38,302 bases of DNA from a bacterium (GTDB taxonomy: Bacteria > Elusimicrobiota > Elusimicrobia > Elusimicrobiales > UBA9959): the NCBI GenBank assembly GCA_021811315.1, contig JAJZPF010000027.1, positions 1 through 38,302 on the forward strand, read 5' to 3'. Positions 32,871-38,302 of the stretch are shown here, one piece after another. Position 1 is the stretch's first letter, and each line of letters begins with the position of its first letter. Below the pieces are notes generated by a model. It made no database searches. It worked only from the letters and a program-made list of their open reading frames with translations, and was not told the origin of the DNA. A program made the translations under genes and the position numbers.

Positions 32871-33257
32871 ATGAAATACGTTCTCGCATTAGGCTTTCTG
32901 TTCGCCGGGGCCGCGGCGGGCCGCGCGCTGGTCGTGGAGCCGGCCGGGAAGGACCTGCGGCTTTTCTACCGGGAGAATTGCGCGCGCTGCCACGGCGCCG
33001 ACGGGACCGCGCGGGACGAGGGCGGCAAGAAGCTGAAAGGGCAGGACTTCACCGACGCGGCCTGGCGGGAGAGTACCGCGGACGCGAAATTGGTGAAGAC
33101 GATCTTGAAAGGAAAGTTCTTCGGGCTCGCTATGCCCGCTTTCAGGAAAGAGCTCACCGCCGAAGAGGCGCAGCGCTTCGTCACGGAAATAATCCGCCAG
33201 GCCGTCAAAGGCTCGGTCATCGACTCGTACAAGTCTCCGGCGGGCAGGCAGCCGTAG
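32871..33257 (+). CDS. Periplasmic c-type cytochrome (class I, single heme)
   Basis: This 128-residue exported protein has signal peptide MKYVLALGFLFAGAAAG. Its single heme site is Cys37-Ala-Arg-Cys40-His41 (NCARCHGADG), and a likely distal ligand is Met88 in FGLAMPAFRKEL, the usual class I order. C-terminal helix TAEEAQRFVTEIIRQ completes the fold. It should carry electrons in the periplasm. GGGGGAGG precedes the ATG. Its neighbour is the DUF4405-like membrane protein, suggesting a small membrane/periplasm redox pair; terminal partners are not in the window. Confidence 0.93.
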   Translation: MKYVLALGFLFAGAAAGRALVVEPAGKDLRLFYRENCARCHGADGTARDEGGKKLKGQDFTDAAWRESTADAKLVKTILKGKFFGLAMPAFRKELTAEEAQRFVTEIIRQAVKGSVIDSYKSPAGRQP

Positions 33258-33287
33258 GCGCCGGCCCGGGGGAGCGCCGGCTAAAAA

Positions 33288-35282
33288 TCATTTTTTGCTG
33301 CCGGCCTTTTTCAGTAAGAGCCGCGCTTCCGTATTCGCCGGGTCCAGCCTTACGGCCTCGGCCAGGCACAGTTCCGCCGGTTCGCCCATGCCGAGCGCCA
33401 GGTAGATCCGGGCGAGCCGCAGCAGCGCGGGGGGCCTGTCCGGCTTAAGCCCGAGGGAGGCCAGGCAGGCCGCCGAGGCTTCTTTCAGCCTGCCCGAGGC
33501 GGCGTAGGCGCCGCAGAGCAGGTCCAGGGTATCGACGCTGTTTTCCCTCTTCAAAGCCCTTTCAAAAGCCGCCGCGGCCTTCGCGGGGTCTCCAAGTTCC
33601 AGATAAAGCCTGCCCAAATTCACCAGCGGCGTGTCGCCGGTGATCTCCGCTTCCGCGGCTTTTTCGAAAGCCGCCGCCGCTTCTTTCCTCTTTCCAAGCC
33701 CGGCCAGCGCCGCGCCATAGATATTCCAGGCGTCGTAATTGAATTCCCAGGCTTCGAGCGCTTTAAGGGCCCCTTCTTCCGCTTCTTTCGTCTCGCCCTT
33801 CAGCAGGCGCGCGGCCGCCAGCGCCCCGAGCGCGTTGGACAGAACTCCGCGCGGCGGGTTCAGCGAAAGCGCGAGGTTCAGGCGCGGCAGGGCCTCGTCG
33901 GGCAGGCCCTCCTGCAGGTAGTAGGAGCCCAGCATATAATTGGCCCAGGGGCTGGCGGGGTTGAGCTTCACGGCGCGGAGCCAGACCCGCTCGTCGCTGC
34001 GCCAGATAAGCTGCTGCTGCGCGGAAAGCGCCAGGCAGAGCGCGAGGAGCGCCGCGCCCGAAGCTTTCAGAAAGGCAGGCCCGCCTCTCCGCGCGCTCAG
34101 CAGCTCTTCGGCTTCGGCCGCGAAAGCCGCGAAGACCACCGCGGCCCCGGCCAGCGGTAGGTAAAGGTACCTGTTGGAGACGAAGACGGAATTCAGGTAT
34201 TCCGCGAGGTCGGTTACCGGCAGCAGGTTAAGGTAGGGAAGGAGGAGCAGGAGGAAGGCCGCCGCGCCCGTCGCGGCCGGGTTATAGCCGCGCCTGCCGC
34301 GCCCGGAGTATTTGAGGGCGAGAAATATGACGCCTCCCGCAAGCAGCAGCGCCGCAAGCCCGGCGGGACCGGGGAGCGCCGGGGTCTTCTGGTAAACCGG
34401 GGAGAGCTGGAAAGGGAAAAACAGCATCCTGGCGTAAGCCGCCAGCTTCGCGAAAAGATAGGCGGGGTCCATGTCCTTGAAACCCAGGCTTGAGCCCCTG
34501 CCGGCGCTCAGGCGGGAGAACAGGGCCGCCGTCCAGAAAAAAGACAGCGCGAGCAGCTCAGGCAGCCTTCTGCGCAGCTCCTTGAACCCGCCGCCCGGAG
34601 ACGCGGGCGTTAGCGGGCTTTCCTCATAAGGAATCTTCATGCCTTTCCTGCACCCCGGCGGCTTCGGTACTCCGCGCAGGAAAGGCAGCAGGAAGAAAAG
34701 GGGCAGGCCTGAAAAAGAGCGCTCCTTGAAAAGGAGCGAAACGCCGAACAGGAGGCCGGTCAGCAGCTTTCCCGCGGCGCCGTCCCTGCCGTCCCGCTCC
34801 ATGAAACGGTAAAGAGCGGCCAGGAAGAACAGCGCGGAAAAAATAGTGCCCGAGAACAGCGCGGCCACAAGGGATTCGGCCTGCGCCGGGTGGAGGGCGA
34901 ACAGCAGGCCGGCCAGCAGCGCCGGCTTTTCTTTTCCCAGCAGGAGCAGCGCCAGTTTGTAGACCGTCCAGGCGCAGGCGGCGTGGGCCAGCAGCGAAAG
35001 CGCGTGGAAGCCCCAGGCCTGCCAGGCGACCAGCTTGCCGGCGAGCATCAGGTAGAGGAAGGTGAAGGGCTCGAAGCCTTCGTTCCTGAAGACATGGGTG
35101 TAGGCCGGGTGGAACAGGTAGGCCGCGTTCGACAGGTCCCTGAGCAGCGGGTTGTTCCGCACCGACATCACGTCGTCGAACACGAAAGGCAGGAAAAGAA
35201 GCGGGATATAAGCCGCGGCGGAAAAGACCGCGAGGAGGACGTCGGGCTTTATCCGGCTGAAAAAAGAGGGCGGTTTTTGCAC
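33288..35282 (-). CDS. GT-C-like membrane protein with C-terminal TPRs
   Basis: The first ~400 of 664 residues contain about ten membrane helices, with an early FVFDDVMSVRNN (the acidic first-loop motif of GT-C glycosyltransferases) and ALHPAQAESLVAALFSGTIF. The last ~260 residues are TPR repeats (PASPWANYMLGSYYLQEGLPDEAL, NALGALAAARLLKGETKEAEEGALKA and others in parts). This layout matches bacterial relatives of the TMTC O-mannosyltransferases, so it may transfer a sugar from a lipid carrier. The acceptor is unknown. It starts with GTG at 35282, and TAAAAT lies only 6 nt before it with no ribosome site. It converges on the cytochrome gene. Confidence 0.85.
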   Translation of the reverse strand: MQKPPSFFSRIKPDVLLAVFSAAAYIPLLFLPFVFDDVMSVRNNPLLRDLSNAAYLFHPAYTHVFRNEGFEPFTFLYLMLAGKLVAWQAWGFHALSLLAHAACAWTVYKLALLLLGKEKPALLAGLLFALHPAQAESLVAALFSGTIFSALFFLAALYRFMERDGRDGAAGKLLTGLLFGVSLLFKERSFSGLPLFFLLPFLRGVPKPPGCRKGMKIPYEESPLTPASPGGGFKELRRRLPELLALSFFWTAALFSRLSAGRGSSLGFKDMDPAYLFAKLAAYARMLFFPFQLSPVYQKTPALPGPAGLAALLLAGGVIFLALKYSGRGRRGYNPAATGAAAFLLLLLPYLNLLPVTDLAEYLNSVFVSNRYLYLPLAGAAVVFAAFAAEAEELLSARRGGPAFLKASGAALLALCLALSAQQQLIWRSDERVWLRAVKLNPASPWANYMLGSYYLQEGLPDEALPRLNLALSLNPPRGVLSNALGALAAARLLKGETKEAEEGALKALEAWEFNYDAWNIYGAALAGLGKRKEAAAAFEKAAEAEITGDTPLVNLGRLYLELGDPAKAAAAFERALKRENSVDTLDLLCGAYAASGRLKEASAACLASLGLKPDRPPALLRLARIYLALGMGEPAELCLAEAVRLDPANTEARLLLKKAGSKK

Positions 35283-35288
35283 GGCTTT

Positions 35289-35294
35289 ATTTTA
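35289..35294 (-). promoter_or_regulatory. -10 box (TAAAAT) for the GT-C/TPR gene
   Basis: Leftward, ATGATAAAATAAAGCC places TAAAAT 6 nt before the GTG start, with no Shine-Dalgarno sequence. Confidence 0.4.
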
Positions 35295-35370
35295 TCATTA
35301 TGCGCGGGGGCCCACGCGCGGGTAGGCCCGATGCCCCGGGGCGGCTGGGCCCTGCGGCTCTTCCGCGCAA

Positions 35371-35388
35371 GTGTGACTTAGGATACAC
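35371..35388 (+). promoter_or_regulatory. Interrupted palindrome shared with 22446 (operator or promoter)
   Basis: GTGTGAC-TTAG-GATACAC matches the site at 22446-22463 at 15 of 18 positions, with TACACT in the same register. It lies 74 nt before the ATG at 35463 of the paralogous receiver gene. A G-rich leader similar to that at 22492 follows at 35396-35420. Confidence 0.6.
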
Positions 35389-35462
35389 TATTCATGGGTG
35401 AGGAACCTGCGGGGAACGGGTTTCAGGGGGGGCATATTCCCAGGTTTTTAAAAAGGCTGAAC

Positions 35463-35813
35463 ATGCCCGTAAATATTTTGGTGGCCGACGACGACAAGTC
35501 CATACTGCGCCTTTATTCCCGGATCTTTTCCGGGAATAATTACTCGCTGACGAAAGCGGAAACTTTTGCCGAGGCCTCCCGCCTGCTGCTCTCCAACGAC
35601 TACGACCTCCTGATAACGGACCTGATGTTCCCGGACGGGGTCGGCACGGAGCTGATAAAGATCTTCAACAGTGCAAAGGCCGATGCCAAGAGCCTCCTGG
35701 TCACGGGCACGCCGCAGGCGAAGGAAATGCTGGACCGCGACGGGGTGGATTATCTGGAAAAGCCGTTCAGGGTGGAGAGCTTCCTGGAAAAGGTGGACAA
35801 GATCCTCGGGTAG
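35463..35813 (+). CDS. Single-domain response regulator, orphan family member B
   Basis: The ATG at 35463 gives a 116-residue receiver beginning MPVNILVADDD, exactly aligned with its paralogue at 22526. An upstream in-frame ATG at 35394 would add 23 non-family residues encoded by the leader. Asp9-Asp10, phosphoacceptor Asp53 (LLITDLMFPDG), Thr81 and Lys100 (YLEKPF) are present. There is no output domain and no kinase gene adjacent, so it is an orphan that may be phosphorylated by the kinases at 20.7-25.2 kb. It is flanked by leftward genes and closed by its own terminator. Confidence 0.9.
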   Translation: MPVNILVADDDKSILRLYSRIFSGNNYSLTKAETFAEASRLLLSNDYDLLITDLMFPDGVGTELIKIFNSAKADAKSLLVTGTPQAKEMLDRDGVDYLEKPFRVESFLEKVDKILG

Positions 35814-35835
35814 GGCGGGAGGAAACGGGAGCAGG

Positions 35836-35864
35836 CCGGCCGCATAGCGCGGCCGGTTTTTTTG
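35836..35864 (+). terminator. Rho-independent terminator
   Basis: CCGGCCGC and GCGGCCGG form a perfect 8-bp stem around ATAGC, followed by seven T residues. It ends the orphan receiver gene. Confidence 0.9.
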
Positions 35865-35865
35865 T

Positions 35866-36648
35866 CTAGCCCCGGGCCGCGAGCCGGAGGCGCAGCGTTT
35901 CTTTTTCCAGGTCGGCCAGCGAATCGTAGTTGAGGAGCGTGAGCGGCTTCCCTTCGAGTATGGCCCGCAGTCCGGCGTTCTTGAAGGCCGCCGGGGCGAA
36001 GGCCGCCAGCTCGCCGCAGAACAGGCGGAAATTAAGCTGGCTGGCGTACGTCTTTTTTTCCTTCAGGCAGGAGAAATCGAAATTCCCGGAAGTGAGGCGC
36101 AGCCGCCTGGGGCCGGGGGCCAGCAGGAGGTCCAGGTAAAAGGACAGCTCGGAGCTTTTCACCTCTTTCTTTATTTCCTTGTCCTTGCCCAGGCCTATGG
36201 GAATGCCGGTCACGGCCATGATGCCGAACCTGACGGCTTTTTCCTTGTCGGAAGGCCCTTCCTTGGTTTTCACTATCCGCAGGGTTTCTTCCTTTATCGG
36301 GGCGGCGGCTATCACCTCTATATCTCCGGGCGCCGCCGTCAAGGCCAGCCAGGCGCCGCCTGTGAAAGAGGCGGAGCCGTTCTCGAAAACGGCTTTTTTT
36401 ATTATTTCAGCCTCAGGCAGCGGGGGCTGCGGCCAAGGGAGCGTTTTGGTCCCGATCCCGAAGCCGGCGCAGCATTTGGCCAGTTCCCCGGCGGCGGCCT
36501 CGTCCAGGTTCTCGCCCAGGACGCCCCAGCTGTGCCGGGCTGCGAAGGCCGCGGAGGCCGGGTCCAGCTTGAAAGCGGCGCCGAAGACCTTGGCCAGGAC
36601 CGCGAATTCCGGGGCTTTTTCGCCGGCGGCTATCACCATGAAGGACAT
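35866..36648 (-). CDS. Unknown cytoplasmic protein
   Basis: This 260-residue protein has no signal peptide or membrane segment and matches no family I know. It has an alpha/beta N-terminal part (VIAAGEKAPEFAVLAKVFGAAF), a central segment with PIKEETLRIVKTKEG, and ITGIPIGLGKDKEIKKEVKSSELSFYLDLLL in parts. The C-terminal half is amphipathic and helical. Composition and codon use are like the neighbours, so it is probably a genuine lineage-specific gene. TAGAAT lies 6 nt before the ATG without a ribosome site. It is divergent from the NfeD-type protease gene. Confidence 0.65.
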   Translation of the reverse strand: MSFMVIAAGEKAPEFAVLAKVFGAAFKLDPASAAFAARHSWGVLGENLDEAAAGELAKCCAGFGIGTKTLPWPQPPLPEAEIIKKAVFENGSASFTGGAWLALTAAPGDIEVIAAAPIKEETLRIVKTKEGPSDKEKAVRFGIMAVTGIPIGLGKDKEIKKEVKSSELSFYLDLLLAPGPRRLRLTSGNFDFSCLKEKKTYASQLNFRLFCGELAAFAPAAFKNAGLRAILEGKPLTLLNYDSLADLEKETLRLRLAARG

Positions 36649-36654
36649 GCGGTA

Positions 36655-36660
36655 ATTCTA
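36655..36660 (-). promoter_or_regulatory. -10 box (TAGAAT) for the unknown gene
   Basis: Leftward, GATTTGTTAGAAT is 6 nt before the ATG at 36648. It is nearly identical in layout to the box at 1126-1131. Confidence 0.45.
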
Positions 36661-36683
36661 ACAAATCAGCCGCCCCCAAAATG

Positions 36684-36689
36684 TATAAT
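36684..36689 (+). promoter_or_regulatory. -10 box (TATAAT) for the NfeD-type gene
   Basis: CAAAATGTATAAT precedes the ATG at 36731 by 41 nt. Here a normal ribosome site (AGGGGAG) lies between, unlike the leaderless group. Confidence 0.5.
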
Positions 36690-36730
36690 TACCGGAAAGC
36701 GGCAAATATTCAGGGGAGCCTGAAATTAAT

Positions 36731-38056
36731 ATGAAAACTAATATCCTGTTAGCTCTTGTGATAGCCTGTTCCGGGACCGCCTTTGCCGCCAAGCCGGCAA
36801 AGGCGCCGGCTTACGAGGTCGGGGCCGTGCTGGTGGCGCCTTATTCGGGCGTGATAACTCCGGCCGCCGCCGAATTCATTTCCCAGGCCGTGGATAAAGT
36901 CAACGGGCCCGGCGGGGCGGACCTGCTGGTGATAGCGCTGGATACGCCCGGCGGCCTGGATTCGTCGATGCGGGTCATCATCCAGAAGATGCTGGCCTCT
37001 AAGAAACCGGTGGCCGTTTATGTTTCGCCGCAGGGGGCGCGCGCGGCCTCGGCCGGGGTTTTTATTTCCATGGCTTCCCCGCTGGTGGGAATGGCGCCCG
37101 GGACCAATATCGGCGCGGCGCACCCGGTGATGATGGGCGCCCTGCCGCAGCTGGGGGACAAGGCCGACAAGAAAAAAGAGCCGATGGAGGAAAAGGTCCT
37201 TAACGACGCCTCGGCCTACATTAAATCCATAGCCCAGAAAACGGGTCGAAATGTGGAGTGGGCGATGCGGGCGGTGGCGAAGAGCGACTCTATTTCCGCG
37301 GAAGAGGCGGTCAAGGCCGGGGTGGCCGATTTCGTGGCGGCCGACCTGAACGATTTCCTGGCCAAAGCCGACGGGCGCAAAGCGGGGGATTTCGGCACGC
37401 TGCGCGCGGTCAGGCCTGCGGTGGAATATTTCAGGCAGACCCGCAGGCAGAAATTCCTTGCGACGATAACGGACCCGAACATAGCGATGATCCTGATGAG
37501 CCTGGGCGCGGCGGGGCTTTTTATCGAGCTGTATAACCCGGGGCTGATCCTGCCCGGCGTGGTGGGGGCGGTCTCGCTGGTCCTGGCCTTCTATTCTTTC
37601 CAGACTCTGTCGGCGAATTTCGCGGGGCTGGCGCTGATCATGCTGGGCTTCGTGTTCTTTATCGCGGAGATCAAGGTTATCAGCTACGGCCTGCTTACGC
37701 TGGCCGGCGCGCTTTCTATTCTGCTGGGCGGGCTGATGCTGTTCAACCAGCCCTCCATAGGGGGGCTTTCTATTTCTATGAGCATGCTTCTTTCTACCGT
37801 GATCGGGCTTATCGCCGTCGTGGCCGTGGTGGCCCTGATAGCGCTGCGCGCGCAGCTGCGCAAGGTCGTAACGGGCATCGAGAGCCTGACCGACAAGCGC
37901 GGCCTTGCGAAAACGGCCCTTACGCCGAAAGGCAAGGTACTGGTCGCCGGCGAGCTGTGGGACGCCGAAAGCGTTTCCGGCGACATCCCCGAAGGCGCCG
38001 CCGTAGACGTCACCGCCGTCCACGGCTTCCAGATCCGCGTCCGCCAAGTAAAATAA
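36731..38056 (+). CDS. NfeD-type membrane serine protease (ClpP-class)
   Basis: This 441-residue protein has a signal peptide (MKTNILLALVIACSGTAFA). A ClpP/SppA-like Ser-Lys protease domain covers about 30-225: DTPGGLDSSM oxyanion region, nucleophile Ser107 in ARAASAGVFIS, and probable Lys155 in EEKVLNDASAYIKSIAQ. Four to five membrane helices follow (about 240-375), then a C-terminal OB-fold NfeD domain (GLAKTALTPKGKVLVAGELWDA in parts). This is the long NfeD1b architecture; archaeal relatives cleave stomatin. No stomatin/SPFH gene is present in the window, although it may lie beyond. Its own promoter is visible and the next gene is more than 200 bp away. Confidence 0.93.
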   Translation: MKTNILLALVIACSGTAFAAKPAKAPAYEVGAVLVAPYSGVITPAAAEFISQAVDKVNGPGGADLLVIALDTPGGLDSSMRVIIQKMLASKKPVAVYVSPQGARAASAGVFISMASPLVGMAPGTNIGAAHPVMMGALPQLGDKADKKKEPMEEKVLNDASAYIKSIAQKTGRNVEWAMRAVAKSDSISAEEAVKAGVADFVAADLNDFLAKADGRKAGDFGTLRAVRPAVEYFRQTRRQKFLATITDPNIAMILMSLGAAGLFIELYNPGLILPGVVGAVSLVLAFYSFQTLSANFAGLALIMLGFVFFIAEIKVISYGLLTLAGALSILLGGLMLFNQPSIGGLSISMSMLLSTVIGLIAVVAVVALIALRAQLRKVVTGIESLTDKRGLAKTALTPKGKVLVAGELWDAESVSGDIPEGAAVDVTAVHGFQIRVRQVK

Positions 38057-38219
38057 AAACAGAAAGACCGCGAGGTGCCCAGTCGGGGCCTACCGCAGGG
38101 GCCAGAACGCAAAACACGCTCGGCCACACCGTGGCCTCACTCCTCCTCCGGGCAAGAAAGTGGCGGTGCGCCACGCGGCGCTATGCAAGCCTCGGCCTTC
38201 GGAAGAATGGTATGTTGAG
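38057..38219. other. Intergenic region with two GC hairpins, no gene seen
   Basis: GGCCAC-ACC-GTGGCC (38122-38136) and GTGGCG-GTG-CGCCAC (38160-38174) are perfect short hairpins, but neither has a T run, so neither is a standard terminator. I see no convincing coding region. Confidence 0.4.
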
Positions 38220-38284
38220 GTGTCATGCCTCCCCCAGATGGTAAACTACATTTGGGAAACCACCAAAAGGAGGAAGCATGACAC
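38220..38284 (+). promoter_or_regulatory. Inverted repeat burying the ribosome site and start codon
   Basis: GTGTCATGCCTCCCCC (38220-38235) can pair with GGAGGAAGCATGACAC (38269-38284) at 14 of 16 positions. The 3' arm contains most of the AGGAGG ribosome site and the ATG at 38278. Transcripts coming from outside would fold this way and block translation, an arrangement known from insertion sequences such as IS10 and IS50. It may also be the left end of the element. Confidence 0.55.
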
Positions 38285-38302
38285 AAATCCACAGAAGTTA
38301 CA
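38278..38302 (+). CDS. Start of a gene cut by the window edge, possibly transposase
   Basis: An ATG preceded by AAAAGGAGG at ideal spacing opens MTQIHRSY before the window ends. The strong ribosome site, abrupt inverted repeat upstream and basic start recall the first gene of an IS3-like or similar element, but eight residues cannot establish a family. Confidence 0.4.

Noticed and set aside
36749..38047. 432-codon open frame opposite the NfeD-type protease
   Set aside because: Antisense artefact with His/Arg/Gln-rich composition and no start signals.

Overview
The window looks like one stretch of a GC-rich Gram-negative bacterial chromosome. It encodes several exported proteins, two or more outer-membrane-type beta-barrels, a lipoprotein and a periplasmic c-type cytochrome. 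The mix of families (CheC-like phosphatase with CheY-like receivers, Gsk-type nucleoside kinase, monomeric isocitrate dehydrogenase, alanine aminotransferase of the eukaryotic type, many lineage-specific exported proteins), frequent ATA and AGG codons despite high GC, and GGGGACAGGCT palindromes made me think of Elusimicrobiota. That assignment is an inference from memory, not a search result.

Layout. 1-6.9 kb: a truncated acetyltransferase fused to a dispersed repeat, a pentapeptide-repeat protein, an exported M3 peptidase, an outer-membrane barrel, a CheC-like/CheY-like pair, a lipoprotein, a small Cys/His protein and a second barrel. 6.9-8.4 kb: a complete insertion sequence with a DDE integrase-type transposase. 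8.5-16.2 kb: mostly metabolic genes (flavodoxin-fold reductase, cysteine synthase-like enzyme with a Cys-rich tail, YjbQ, FAD-dependent oxidoreductase, Gsk, nitroreductase, FKBP isomerase). 16.2-20.6 kb: a periplasmic HEAT-repeat protein divergent from YceH, a DUF2225-like protein and alanine aminotransferase. 20.6-25.6 kb: a signalling island with a GAF histidine kinase, two receiver proteins and a hybrid kinase whose N-terminus is a 22-residue tandem repeat, separated by long regulatory or repeat-rich intergenic regions. 25.6-38.3 kb: a FecR-domain protein, an Nramp transporter, an unknown protein, a membrane-tethered periplasmic WD40 protein, monomeric isocitrate dehydrogenase, a DUF4405/cytochrome c pair, a GT-C/TPR membrane protein, a third orphan receiver, an unknown protein, an NfeD-type membrane protease, and the start of what looks like another insertion sequence.

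The most notable signals are non-coding. (1) Two paralogous receiver genes 13 kb apart share an 18-bp interrupted palindrome and a similar G-rich leader, which suggests a co-regulated orphan-receiver family. (2) Seven genes have a TANNAT -10-like hexamer only 6-9 nt before the start codon and no Shine-Dalgarno sequence, suggesting leaderless transcription. (3) A three-copy repeat recurs at 1, 22.1 and 25.5 kb, and one copy has replaced the 5' end of an acetyltransferase gene. (4) At the right edge a strong inverted repeat buries the ribosome site and start codon of the last gene. (5) Direct repeats with regular spacing lie upstream of yceH and of the hybrid kinase. No tRNA, rRNA or CRISPR array was seen.
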